The notes under the pieces were generated by a model. That model did no database searches. It saw nothing but the letters and a program-made list of their open reading frames with translations, and was not told the origin of the DNA. Shown here piece after piece: positions 18,947 through 28,107 of a stretch of 64,000 nucleotides of DNA. The stretch is from NCBI GenBank assembly GCA_050299435.1, contig JBNKVX010000001.1, positions 31,498 to 95,497 on the forward strand, written 5' to 3'. This DNA is from 1162T-S-0a-05 sp050299435. GTDB taxonomy: Bacteria > Pseudomonadota > Gammaproteobacteria > Pseudomonadales > Cellvibrionaceae. Both the position numbers and the translations under genes were made by a program. The number at the start of each line of letters is the position of its first letter. Within the stretch, counting starts at the first letter, position 1.

Positions 18947-19047
18947 ATAAAGTTTTCAGCTTAGCTGACTTCGTTGTGACAAGGGGCTGATATTATAGGG
19001 GAGTGACGATTCAGTAACAGCAAACTTCTAATAACAAGATTAAAACT

Positions 19048-20046
19048 ATGACTGCGACTCTGCTCTCCACCCCGTTTCCCGCCTCTATAGCAATGATGGA
19101 AAGTGCTGCGGAAGAGGTGGTAAATGCGGTTTCCAGGGCTTTGCAAGTTGAGCAGCCAGTCTGGTTGGCAACCGTTCTGAGTACCTGGGGGAGTGCACCC
19201 CGTGCACCAGGATCCATGATGATGTGGAGCCCAACAACGGGCCTGGTCGGATCGGTTTCCGGGGGATGCATTGAAGAGGATTTGTTAAGGCAGTTTAAAG
19301 AAAATAATTTTGATTCAGCATTTCCCTGTGAGATTAGCTATGGGGAAAATGAAGAAGATACGCGCGCATTCAAACTCCCTTGCGGGGGAAGATTGCATTT
19401 GCTGATTGAAGGGCTGCACAAAACAAACAGCAAGACGAAATGGCAAGAGCTTGCCAAATGTTTGCACTTGAGAATAGGTTGTGCTCGCAGTGTGGAACGC
19501 AATACCGGAAATTGGGAACTAACGAAAGCTCAACCCTTCGCGTTAAAACACAGTGACCGGACTGTGGATATTTATATTGGGCCTTGTCATAAAATTCTAA
19601 TTGTTGGTGCAAATCAAATTGCGAGTTACCTTTCTCGTTTCTGTATGGCCCTGAATTACGCGGTCAGTGTTTGTGATCCCAGCGACCAGCTTTCCTCCGA
19701 ATTTCCCCTGGATAAAAATAATTTTTATCGCTGCTATCCGGATGGGCTAGTCGATCAAAAATTTAATGACAGTGCGGCAGCGGTCGTTGCTGTTTCGCAT
19801 GATCCCAGATTAGACGATATGGCGCTCATGGAAGCCTTGCCGGGCAAAGCTTTTTATGTGGGGGCAATGGGCTCAAAAAAAACATCGGCTGCTCGACGTA
19901 AACGTTTAATCGAGCTGGGAATAATTGAAAGCGATTTGGAAAAATTGCGCGCACCTATCGGTTTGGATATCGGAAGTAAGACGCCGGCAGAAATTGCAAT
20001 CAGTATCGCAGCAGATTTAGTGCGTGTGAGTAAGCAAGGAGTCTAG
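19048..20046 (+). CDS. xdhC: XdhC/CoxI family molybdoenzyme maturation factor
   Basis: 332 residues. The N-terminal XdhC_CoxI domain carries STWGSAPRAPGSMM and the GSVSGGCIEEDLL loop (Cys proposed to handle Mo sulfuration). The C-terminal Rossmann domain has ILIVGANQIASYL and the conserved YVGAMGSKKTSAARRKRL and APIGLDIGSKTPAEIAISI blocks. XdhC proteins bind molybdenum cofactor and help insert the sulfurated form into xanthine-dehydrogenase-family enzymes. A MocA-like gene follows after three bases, but no xanthine dehydrogenase or CoxL-type enzyme is in the window, so the client is elsewhere. Confidence 0.9.
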   Translation: MTATLLSTPFPASIAMMESAAEEVVNAVSRALQVEQPVWLATVLSTWGSAPRAPGSMMMWSPTTGLVGSVSGGCIEEDLLRQFKENNFDSAFPCEISYGENEEDTRAFKLPCGGRLHLLIEGLHKTNSKTKWQELAKCLHLRIGCARSVERNTGNWELTKAQPFALKHSDRTVDIYIGPCHKILIVGANQIASYLSRFCMALNYAVSVCDPSDQLSSEFPLDKNNFYRCYPDGLVDQKFNDSAAAVVAVSHDPRLDDMALMEALPGKAFYVGAMGSKKTSAARRKRLIELGIIESDLEKLRAPIGLDIGSKTPAEIAISIAADLVRVSKQGV

Positions 20047-20049
20047 GGT

Positions 20050-20712
20050 GTGTTAGAAAGCTCATCAAAATTTCAAGCAGTTTGTATTTTGTTGGCCGCG
20101 GGATTTTCACGCAGGTATTGTTTGGGTTCGACAGATTCAAATCGGCAAGATGATTTTGCTTTCTATAATAAAAATAAACTTATTGATCGTTTACCAAATG
20201 GAAAAAGTGTTTTGCAGCAAAGCTTGAGTAATATCAAAAACCGCTGTGAACGTTTATTGATTGTGGTTAATTCAAAAGTCGAATCTACACGAGAGCACTT
20301 GCTGGCTTTGCATTTTCCTGCTTCAGCAATTCTTGAATGTCCGTCACGAGGTTTGGGTGAAAGCATTGCTCAGGGCGTGAAGTACAGCAAAAATTCGCAG
20401 GGCTGGCTCATCTTTCTCGCTGATATGCCCTATATTCCCCAGAGCCTACTGGACAATCTTAACGAGGAAATATCACAACATCCAAACAGTATTATCAGGC
20501 CCTTGTTTAGAGACGATAGTCATTCAAAGCCGGGGCATCCTGTTTATTTTCCAGCGTGCTTTTATAATGAATTGTGTGAGCTACAAGGTGAGATGGGTGC
20601 AAAAACCGTCATCGAAAGGCATAATCATTGTTTACGCTATCTTGAGTGCACAAGTAATGAAGCGGCGTGGGATATTGATTTTCACAAAGACTTGGCTCAA
20701 AAATTAAAATAA
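20050..20712 (+). CDS. MocA/MobA-like NTP transferase (molybdenum cofactor cytidylyltransferase)
   Basis: 220 residues from a GTG that starts three bases after the xdhC stop, so translation is probably coupled. The nucleotidyltransferase fold shows CILLAAGFSRRY, with a degenerate insertion after it, then GLGESIAQGVKYS, LIFLADMPYIPQS and KPGHPVYFP. MocA adds CMP to molybdopterin to make MCD, the cofactor form used by the xanthine dehydrogenase family. This agrees with the adjoining XdhC gene rather than with the bisMGD-type reductases elsewhere in the window. Assignment of CTP versus GTP use is from context only. Confidence 0.8.
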   Translation: MLESSSKFQAVCILLAAGFSRRYCLGSTDSNRQDDFAFYNKNKLIDRLPNGKSVLQQSLSNIKNRCERLLIVVNSKVESTREHLLALHFPASAILECPSRGLGESIAQGVKYSKNSQGWLIFLADMPYIPQSLLDNLNEEISQHPNSIIRPLFRDDSHSKPGHPVYFPACFYNELCELQGEMGAKTVIERHNHCLRYLECTSNEAAWDIDFHKDLAQKLK

Positions 20713-20758
20713 AGCATTGTGTGAGTGGTTTCACTTCCATCTGGCAATCTGGAAATTC

Positions 20759-22189
20759 ATGAAGACATTTTATTGGCACGATTACGAAACCTGGGGTATT
20801 GATCCTTCTATTGATCGTCCAAGTCAATTTGCAGGTGTAAGAACCAATGAGAATCTGGAGATCATTGGTGAGCCTTTGGTAATTTATTGTCAGCCAGCTG
20901 AAGATATCTTACCCAATCCTGAAGCTTGTCTGGTTACCGGTATCAGCCCACAACAGGCCCAGCAAAAAGGGCTAAAAGAACACGCTTTCATGGCGAAAAT
21001 TCATGAAGAACTTGCACGGCCTCTTACTTGCGGTGTGGGTTATAACTCGATACGGTTTGATGACGAAGTGACACGCTACGGTTTATATCGAAATTATTTT
21101 GATCCTTATGAAAGAGAATGGCGTAACGGTAATTCTCGCTGGGACATAATTGATATGGTGCGTTTGTGTTACGCCCTGCGACCAGAAGGAGTGGAATGGC
21201 CGCTGGTAGATGGAAAACCCAGTTTTAAATTGGAAAATTTGACTGTGGCCAACGGTATCAGTCATGCCGATGCTCACGACGCGTATTCTGATGTTGCTGC
21301 TACTATTGAAATGGCGAAACTCATAAAGTCTCGGCAGCCGGCCTTGTATGATTATGTCTATCAAAATAAAAGTAAAAAAGAAATTGGCAAATTAATCAAC
21401 GTAAAAGAACGCAAACCCTTGTTTCATATTTCTTCAAAGTTTTCATCAGAGCACGGTTGTGCCGGATTGGTGGTGCCTTTGGCTTGGCACCCGACAAATA
21501 AGAATGCCGTGATTGTTTATAACCTGGAAGTGGATCCAACGCCTCTCGCGACACTCAGCGCGGAGGAAATTCGTGAGCGGGTATTTACCTCGCAGGCTGA
21601 TTTGCCAGAAGGTGAAACGCGCTTGCCAATCAAGTTAGTACATATTAATAAGGCACCGGTGCTGGCGATTCCCAAAATTCTGGATTCTAATGCGGCGACT
21701 CGTTTAAAGATTGACAAAGACTTGTGCGAAGCACATTGGCAAAAAATCAAGACTTTTGACATTGAAAGTAAAATTCAAGAGATGTATCGCGTTGATCCCT
21801 TTGAAGGTGATGGAGACCCAGAGCGAAGTTTGTACGGTGGTTTTATCGGCGACAGGGATAAAGTGTTAATGAATGATTTGCGGAAAAGTGATGAGCAAAC
21901 GATTGCACAGCAAAATTTTGTTTTCGAAGATGCGCGACTGAATGCCATGTTGCTATTTTATAAGGCGAGAAATTTCCCCGGCAGTTTATCTAATCAAGAG
22001 CAGGCGGAGTGGACAGAGGTGGTTCAGGGGCGTTTGACAAGCGGCGGGAGTGGGCGATTGAGTTTGAGTGAGTTAGATGAAAAACTCAAAAAGCTACAAA
22101 CAGAAAATGAGGATAACAGTAAAAATCTTGAAATACTCAAGCAACTGGAAAGCTATGCCTCAGCGTTAAAACAAAAGTACAAAATTTAA
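20759..22189 (+). CDS. sbcB: Exodeoxyribonuclease I
   Basis: 476 residues from ATG 20759 (MKTFYWHDYETWG), aligned with the usual ExoI start; the in-frame GTG at 20717 would add an atypical extension. The enzyme degrades single-stranded DNA 3' to 5' in recombination and repair. The DnaQ-like nuclease domain shows DYETWG (DxE), the GVGYNSIRFDDEVTR block and HDAYSDVAAT (HxxxxxD). The SH3-like and helical C-terminal domains follow (DPFEGDGDPERSLYGGFIGD). Length matches E. coli SbcB (475). It starts 46 bases after the mocA-like gene and ends 216 bases before pyrB. Confidence 0.95.
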   Translation: MKTFYWHDYETWGIDPSIDRPSQFAGVRTNENLEIIGEPLVIYCQPAEDILPNPEACLVTGISPQQAQQKGLKEHAFMAKIHEELARPLTCGVGYNSIRFDDEVTRYGLYRNYFDPYEREWRNGNSRWDIIDMVRLCYALRPEGVEWPLVDGKPSFKLENLTVANGISHADAHDAYSDVAATIEMAKLIKSRQPALYDYVYQNKSKKEIGKLINVKERKPLFHISSKFSSEHGCAGLVVPLAWHPTNKNAVIVYNLEVDPTPLATLSAEEIRERVFTSQADLPEGETRLPIKLVHINKAPVLAIPKILDSNAATRLKIDKDLCEAHWQKIKTFDIESKIQEMYRVDPFEGDGDPERSLYGGFIGDRDKVLMNDLRKSDEQTIAQQNFVFEDARLNAMLLFYKARNFPGSLSNQEQAEWTEVVQGRLTSGGSGRLSLSELDEKLKKLQTENEDNSKNLEILKQLESYASALKQKYKI

Positions 22190-22405
22190 AGATAGGTGTC
22201 AGGGCCTCTTTGAATTGACGGGCTTTGCTATTGGGCAAATTTTGATCAAGGCGCCTGGAGACTTATCCATTACCTTATCCGTTTTGATTCTCTCCGTTAA
22301 AGATAGGCCGAATTACTCAATTCACGCCAAATATTCGTTTGTGTCTGCGCGAGAGGACGCTAGAATAGCGGCCGTTTGCCCAACATGTTTGTAGGAGTCA
22401 CAAAT

Positions 22406-23416
22406 TTGATTTTCGCCGGCGCGCATATCCTCTCTATTGACCAATTTGAACGCGAAGACATCGAATTGATATTTCGTGTGGCGGATGAAATGGAGCCCTA
22501 TGCAATGCGACGCAAGGTAACTCGTGTGCTGGAGGGTGCGATATTAGGCAATATGTTTTTCGAACCGAGTACGCGAACCCGAGTGAGCTTTGGCTGTGCG
22601 TTCAATCTTCTCGGAGGCAACGTGCGCGAAACCACAGGTGTGCAAATGTCAGCCATCGCCAAAGGGGAGTCGCTTTACGATACGGCACGCGTGTTGTCGG
22701 GCTATTCAGATGTAATTTGCATGCGGCACCCACAACCGGGTTCTGTAGCGGAATTCGCCAGCGCCAGTCGCGTGCCCGTAATTAACGGCGGTGATGGAGC
22801 CAACGAGCATCCCACGCAAGCGCTCTTGGATCTCTACACAATTCAAAAAGAAATCCGGGATCAAGGTGGTGCTCTGGATGGCTTGCGCATAGCCATGATC
22901 GGTGATCTGCGCTATGGAAGGACCGTCCACTCACTTGCTCAACTGCTCGCATTGTTCAGCAAGGTGCACGTTGTATTGATTTCTCCTGAGGAGCTGGCGA
23001 TGCCAGAAGAACTTGTTGAGAAATTGCGCGAGGCGGGGCACGAGGTGATCGTTTCTACCGAACTCACCGACAACATTCAGCATGTGGATATTGTGTACTC
23101 AACGCGTATCCAGGAAGAAAGATTTGCGAGTAAAGAAGAGGCTGATCTGTATCGAGGCCGTTTTCGACTTAACCAGTCTATTTACACACGTTATTGCGAG
23201 CCCAATACGGTCATTATGCATCCCTTGCCGAGAGATTCGCGCGCGGAAGCAAATGAATTGGACAAGGACCTGGATGATAACCCCAAACTCGCGATTTTCA
23301 GACAAACCGACAACGGCGTCTTAGTGCGAATGGCTTTGTTTGCGATGGTGTTGGATGTGGTTGATGACGTCGATAAACATGCGCAACCTGTCAATTGGTA
23401 CCACAAGCGTGGTTAG
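22406..23416 (+). CDS. pyrB: Aspartate carbamoyltransferase
   Basis: Joins carbamoyl phosphate and aspartate in the second step of pyrimidine synthesis. Motifs: FFEPSTRTRVSFG (carbamoyl-phosphate loop), the 80s-type loop GESLYDTARVLSGY, MRHPQPGS, HPTQALLDLYTI and VIMHPLPRDSR. The TTG at 22406 (336 residues) is preferred because AGGAG (22393-22397) lies eight bases before it, inside the region that an upstream ATG (22385) would make coding; the result aligns with the E. coli N-terminus. It extends ~25 residues past the E. coli C-terminus (DVDKHAQPVNWYHKRG). No pyrI or dihydroorotase-like gene adjoins, unlike the enteric pyrBI and Pseudomonas pyrBC' arrangements. Confidence 0.92.
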   Translation: MIFAGAHILSIDQFEREDIELIFRVADEMEPYAMRRKVTRVLEGAILGNMFFEPSTRTRVSFGCAFNLLGGNVRETTGVQMSAIAKGESLYDTARVLSGYSDVICMRHPQPGSVAEFASASRVPVINGGDGANEHPTQALLDLYTIQKEIRDQGGALDGLRIAMIGDLRYGRTVHSLAQLLALFSKVHVVLISPEELAMPEELVEKLREAGHEVIVSTELTDNIQHVDIVYSTRIQEERFASKEEADLYRGRFRLNQSIYTRYCEPNTVIMHPLPRDSRAEANELDKDLDDNPKLAIFRQTDNGVLVRMALFAMVLDVVDDVDKHAQPVNWYHKRG

Positions 23417-23422
23417 CCTGTC

Positions 23423-24703
23423 TTAAAGTAAATACTCGTTAACGCGCGCAACAAGTTGATGCTTGTCAATGGGTTTGCTGATCCATGCAGCAGCACTGAT
23501 TTGTTCCCGGAATTTAGCCAGTTCATCTGTATCGGCGTTTGAGAGAATGATTTTTGGTTTGTCAAAATACTTGGCGTCTTTCTGCAAGGTTTCAAAGCAT
23601 TTCAGGCCAGGTGATTCTGCGTTGTCAATGTGTAATATCAATAAGTCGGGATTGAACTCCAGAATTTTTTCAAGATAACCGTCCTGAAAAATGCTGGTGA
23701 GTAAAAAGCAGTGTCCTTCAAGTGCATTGCTAATCGTTTGCAAGGACTCCTCGTCATTGTCCACAACAAAAACTTTTCGATGCGGCCTAAAGGGCCGAAT
23801 GGTTGCACAATTGCGACCCCGTTTTTTACTTTGGTAAAGTGCTTGGTCGGCGTATTTGATTTGCTCCGCCAAGTTAGTGCCGGTGGTGTAATTTATGATT
23901 GATCCGCCAATGCTGACGCTTACGCGATCTGAGCTTAGGGAGGTGCGATGTCTAATATTCAGTTCATGCAGTGTATGGTGAATTTCCTGTGTAATATGCT
24001 GAGCACCGCATTCCGGTGTGTTTGGAAGAAGAGCGATAAATTCTTCGCCGCCGAAGCGTGCCACGATATCTCCTGGACGGCTCATACATGCTTTGAGGAC
24101 TTCGACGACCTTAACAATACATTCGTCTCCAGCGGGATGACCGTAAGTGTCGTTATACAGTTTGAAGTGATCGATATCGATCAATAGCATTGTCATTGGG
24201 TCATGATTTCGTGTCGCGAGCTTCCATTGCTCTGTGGCCTTTTCATCAAAAGTATGACGATTAAACAAGTTTGTTAGCCCATCGCGTTGGCTGACTTCTC
24301 GCAATTCCTGATTTAATTGGGTGAGTTGATTACGCATCTCAACGATGCGTTCCATGGCACGGATTTTAGCCTTAACAATGGCTGCGCTGAGGGGTTTGAT
24401 AAGGTAGTCGTCACCGCCTGCTTCAATGCCAGCCGAGTAGCTCGAGTCGTTTTCTTCCCCGGTGACAAAAACAATGGGTACCCAGAAATCCCCCATACCT
24501 TCGCGAATTAATCTTGTGGTTTCAAAACCATCAAGCCCGGGCATCTGAACATCCATAAAAATAAAATCGACGGGGGAAGATTCGACAATCTGCAGTGCGG
24601 TTTCGCCATCGGGCGCGCAAATAACTTCGTGACCGGCTTCTTCAATGTAATTGGACATCGAATAGCGCAGGGTTGGACTGTCTTCCACCAGTAAGACCTT
24701 CAT
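23423..24703 (-). CDS. REC-GGDEF-REC response regulator, diguanylate cyclase
   Basis: 426 residues. The first receiver (1-118) has phospho-acceptor Asp51 in FIFMDVQMPG and Lys102. The GGDEF domain (~140-300) has an active-site GGEEF (217-221) preceded by the inhibitory I-site RPGD (208-211) at the canonical five-residue spacing, so it should make cyclic di-GMP with product inhibition. A third domain (309-426) has receiver fold features (VFVVDNDE, WISKPID), but the acceptor position is His357 in LLILHIDN, so it is probably not phosphorylated there. It is monocistronic and convergent with pyrB. A partner histidine kinase is not encoded nearby. Confidence 0.9.
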   Translation of the reverse strand: MKVLLVEDSPTLRYSMSNYIEEAGHEVICAPDGETALQIVESSPVDFIFMDVQMPGLDGFETTRLIREGMGDFWVPIVFVTGEENDSSYSAGIEAGGDDYLIKPLSAAIVKAKIRAMERIVEMRNQLTQLNQELREVSQRDGLTNLFNRHTFDEKATEQWKLATRNHDPMTMLLIDIDHFKLYNDTYGHPAGDECIVKVVEVLKACMSRPGDIVARFGGEEFIALLPNTPECGAQHITQEIHHTLHELNIRHRTSLSSDRVSVSIGGSIINYTTGTNLAEQIKYADQALYQSKKRGRNCATIRPFRPHRKVFVVDNDEESLQTISNALEGHCFLLTSIFQDGYLEKILEFNPDLLILHIDNAESPGLKCFETLQKDAKYFDKPKIILSNADTDELAKFREQISAAAWISKPIDKHQLVARVNEYLL

Positions 24704-24785
24704 ACATTATTTTCCGGCGGCATTTCACGGGATGATAACACACTTAACAGCAGGTATAATGCGTCGTTTAATTTGGAAGCCCGCA

Positions 24786-25928
24786 ATGTCAGAGTTCGAC
24801 GATATTCGCCCCTATAACGACGATGAAGTGCGTCCCTGTTTGGACCGTTTGTTGGCGGATCCGGAATTTATTGACGCTATTGTGCGTTTGCGATTTCCAA
24901 ATATCGGACGTTATTTACCTTTTATACTACGTAATACTGCGCGGAATCGTTTGCGAAAAGAATTTGCTCACGTTCAGAGTGTGCGAGAATTTCAAGAAGT
25001 TATCGAGGGCTATTTTGCTCCACTTATTGAGCGTACTGTAGATAACTTAAGTGTTTCTGGATTAGAACGACTGGCCAAGGGAAAGGCTTCTCTATTTGTC
25101 AGCAATCATCGAGATATCGCGATGGATCCGGCTTTTGTAAACTGGGTGTTGTTTCAGAATGGATTCACTACTTTGCGAATTGCGATTGGTGATAATTTAC
25201 TTACCAAACCATTTGCGTCTGATCTAATGCGTTTGAATAAAAGCTTTATTGTAAATCGCTCTGCGACTGCACCGCGTGAAAAACTCAAAGCGGCGAAGCA
25301 CTTATCGCGTTATATTCATCATTCCGTATTACAAGATAACGAGAACGTCTGGATTGCTCAACGAGAAGGCCGTGCAAAAGAGGGCGTGGATAAAACCAAT
25401 CCAGCAATAGTAAGCATGATTGCAATATCCAGAGAGAAATCGCAAAGTTTTTCCGAATACATCTGCGAAGCGAATATTGTGCCAGTGAGCATATCCTATG
25501 AATATGATCCCTGCGATCAAGCTAAAGCGCGGGAAGTGTTTGAAAAAGCGCAGTCCGGCGAATACAAAAAAACTGAGCATGAAGATGTCATCAGTATTGC
25601 CAAGGGAATCGCCGGGTTTAAAGGGAATGTACATTTGAGTTTCGGCGAACCGCTACGAGGAGAGTTCGCAAACGCCGAAGAAGTGACTGAAGAGCTGGAT
25701 CGTCAAATAAATGAAAATTATGTGTTGCACCCCAGCAATTGTATTGCTTATGAAATGTTGGAAAAAAAATTACCTAATGTAAAAGTCGGAAAAGAAAATA
25801 TCAATTTTCTCGAAGGGGAATGGCGTGAGCAGCGAGAAAAATTCCGCGAACAAATTGCCACCTGTAACACGCGTTACCTTGAAACGCTGCTGCGGGCTTA
25901 TGCAAACCCCGTATACGCGCGTTTATAA
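24786..25928 (+). CDS. PlsC-like lysophospholipid acyltransferase family protein
   Basis: 380 residues from ATG 24786, preceded by GGAAG; an ATG at 24732 is also in frame. The acyltransferase core has LFVSNHRDIAMDPAF in the place of the NHx4D block, then IGDNLLTKPFASDLMRLNKSF, IAQREGRAKEG (in place of FPEGTRS) and NIVPVSISYEYDPCD. These blocks fit the 1-acyl-glycerol-3-phosphate acyltransferase superfamily, which moves acyl chains to lysolipids at the inner membrane. The spacing of His to the second Asp is five, not four, residues, which marks a divergent branch. Substrate is unknown. dinG follows after 21 bases. Confidence 0.8.
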   Translation: MSEFDDIRPYNDDEVRPCLDRLLADPEFIDAIVRLRFPNIGRYLPFILRNTARNRLRKEFAHVQSVREFQEVIEGYFAPLIERTVDNLSVSGLERLAKGKASLFVSNHRDIAMDPAFVNWVLFQNGFTTLRIAIGDNLLTKPFASDLMRLNKSFIVNRSATAPREKLKAAKHLSRYIHHSVLQDNENVWIAQREGRAKEGVDKTNPAIVSMIAISREKSQSFSEYICEANIVPVSISYEYDPCDQAKAREVFEKAQSGEYKKTEHEDVISIAKGIAGFKGNVHLSFGEPLRGEFANAEEVTEELDRQINENYVLHPSNCIAYEMLEKKLPNVKVGKENINFLEGEWREQREKFREQIATCNTRYLETLLRAYANPVYARL

Positions 25929-25949
25929 CCTTATGCCAAAATCTCTCCG

Positions 25950-28091
25950 GTGTCGCAGAATTCCCAGATGCTAAGCGCTGAAACTAAAGAACGTATTCAA
26001 CAAGCCTATTCGAAATTTTTAGACGCTAAATCTCTCAAGCCGCGCTATGGCCAAAAATTAATGATAGCTGCGATTGCAAAAACTCTAGGATGTATTGAAT
26101 GTGATGTAGATGGGCTGAGAACAAATCAGGGGCACGTCTGTGTTGTTGAGGCGGGAACAGGCACGGGTAAAACGGTTGCCTATTTACTCGCGAGCTTACC
26201 TATTGCGGCAGAAAAAAATAAAAAAGTCGTCTTGTCCTCCGCCACGGTCGCACTTCAGGAACAAGTTGTCTTCAAAGATCTCCCGGATATTTTAAAAAAT
26301 AGTGGATTGAATTTCAGTTTTGCTTTGGCCAAGGGCAGAGGTCGCTACGTCTGTTTATCTAAATTGGACAGGTTGACCAGCTCGGATAATCCTGAACAAC
26401 TTATTCCTGTTTACGATGAAGAATATCTTGAATTCAGTGCTGAAGATAAGCATCTCTACGATGAATTGGTAACAGCATTGGCAGATGGCGAATGGGATGG
26501 GGATCGCGATAATTGGCAAACCGAAATTGATCAAGGCGCTTGGCAGCGAGTCACAACGGATCATCGGCAATGCTCCGGTAGACGCTGCAGCCATATTCGC
26601 AACTGCAGTTTTTTTAAAGCGCGAGAACAGTTGGAAGAAGTGGATTGTATTGTCGCCAATCATGATCTCGTGCTAGCTGATCTTGCTCTGGGCGGCGGAG
26701 CAATCCTGTCGGCGCCCGAAGAAACAATTTATATCTTTGATGAAGGTCATCATCTTCCTGAGAAAGCACTCAATCATTTTTCTTTGCATACGCGTTTTCG
26801 AAGCACTATTCGCTGGCTTGGTCAAAGTGAAGGGCTGTGGCCATCGCTGATTGAAGCTTTGGAAGACGCTCAGTATTTTAATGAATTGGCTAAACCTGTG
26901 GAGGCAACTCTGAAGGGTGTGCGAACTATATTAGAAACGCATTTACCTTTTATACAGGAACTCACAGCCGTCATTGATCGAAGTGAGCGTACACCACGTA
27001 TGCGTTTCGAGCACGGAATTGTGCCTCCGCAATTGGAAATATTGGCCGAAGAGTTAATGCAAGGGTTTTCGCAATTGGTTTCCATTTTGCAAAATTTACA
27101 TCGCGAAGTTGAGGAATTACTTAACACATCAGCACCGAGTGTCCCACAAGTGGATTTAGAAAATATCTATCCGATTTTAGCAAGTTGGCTGGCTCGCGCT
27201 GAGGGGAACTATGCACTCTGGAAGAGTTACGTAAATACAGCTCAAGATGAGGCTTGGCCCATTGCACGTTGGATCACGCTGACGGAATTTAGCGAACAAA
27301 ACGACTACGAATTTGTTTCCAGTCCCATTCTGGCTTCGCGTGCACTAGAGGAGGATTTATGGTCGCGCAGTTTTGCGGCTATAGTGACCTCGGCCACGCT
27401 AACCGCTTTGAATTCTTTTGATCGATTTAAGTACCGCGCGGGAACTGGAGACCAAGATACCTACGAGGTGGTGCCGAGTCCTTTTCGATTTTCCGAAAAT
27501 GCGGAACTGCATGTTCCTGCATGTGCGATTGAAGCCAGCGATGCACTTGCTCACACCGATAATTTGATTGAAAACCTTCCGGATTTAATTAGTTTAGAAA
27601 ACGGAACCCTCGTTCTTTTTTCATCGCGCAGACAAATGCAGGATGTTTACGAAGCGTTGCCTCACACTTTAAAAAATTCAATATTGATTCAGGGGAGTGA
27701 ATCTAAGCAGCAACTGATTAAAAAACACAAAAGTCGTATTGACGACGAATTGGGAAGCGTCATTTTCGGATTGGCAAGTTTCGCCGAAGGTGTGGATTTA
27801 CCTGGAAAATATTGCGAACACGTTATTATTGCAAAAATTCCTTTCGCTGTTCCAGACGATCCTCTCGAATCAGCTATGGGTGAATGGATTGAAAAGCAGG
27901 GTGGAAATGCATTTATGCAAATTTCCGTTCCCGATGCAGCAATGCGCTTATTGCAGGCTTGTGGTCGCTTGTTGCGTACAGAAACAGATAGCGGAAAAAT
28001 AACTATCCTCGATAAGCGTTTACTTACTAAACGCTATGGCAAAGCGATCCTTGAATCGTTACCACCTTATAAAAAAGTGTTTGGCCAGTAA
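25950..28091 (+). CDS. dinG: ATP-dependent DNA helicase DinG
   Basis: 713 residues, the E. coli DinG length. This superfamily 2 iron-sulfur helicase resolves R-loops and unwinds 5'-3'. Motifs: Walker A EAGTGTGKT (67-75), the cluster cysteines within HRQCSGRRCSHIRNCSFF plus an upstream Cys in RGRYVCLSKL, the DEAH-type box IFDEGHHL, and C-terminal helicase motifs FGLASFAEGVDLPGKYC and QACGRLLRT. The start is uncertain: GTG 25950 gives the fuller protein, while ATG 25968 is six codons inside; neither has a strong ribosome site. It is downstream of the acyltransferase gene and convergent with argS. Confidence 0.93.
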   Translation: MSQNSQMLSAETKERIQQAYSKFLDAKSLKPRYGQKLMIAAIAKTLGCIECDVDGLRTNQGHVCVVEAGTGTGKTVAYLLASLPIAAEKNKKVVLSSATVALQEQVVFKDLPDILKNSGLNFSFALAKGRGRYVCLSKLDRLTSSDNPEQLIPVYDEEYLEFSAEDKHLYDELVTALADGEWDGDRDNWQTEIDQGAWQRVTTDHRQCSGRRCSHIRNCSFFKAREQLEEVDCIVANHDLVLADLALGGGAILSAPEETIYIFDEGHHLPEKALNHFSLHTRFRSTIRWLGQSEGLWPSLIEALEDAQYFNELAKPVEATLKGVRTILETHLPFIQELTAVIDRSERTPRMRFEHGIVPPQLEILAEELMQGFSQLVSILQNLHREVEELLNTSAPSVPQVDLENIYPILASWLARAEGNYALWKSYVNTAQDEAWPIARWITLTEFSEQNDYEFVSSPILASRALEEDLWSRSFAAIVTSATLTALNSFDRFKYRAGTGDQDTYEVVPSPFRFSENAELHVPACAIEASDALAHTDNLIENLPDLISLENGTLVLFSSRRQMQDVYEALPHTLKNSILIQGSESKQQLIKKHKSRIDDELGSVIFGLASFAEGVDLPGKYCEHVIIAKIPFAVPDDPLESAMGEWIEKQGGNAFMQISVPDAAMRLLQACGRLLRTETDSGKITILDKRLLTKRYGKAILESLPPYKKVFGQ

Positions 28092-28107
28092 CAATAACAC
28101 TTGTTAC
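28088..28107. terminator. Weak hairpin between dinG and argS
   Basis: GTAACA and TGTTAC arms enclose an eight-base loop across the ends of the two convergent genes. The AT-rich six-pair stem makes it a doubtful terminator. Confidence 0.25.
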
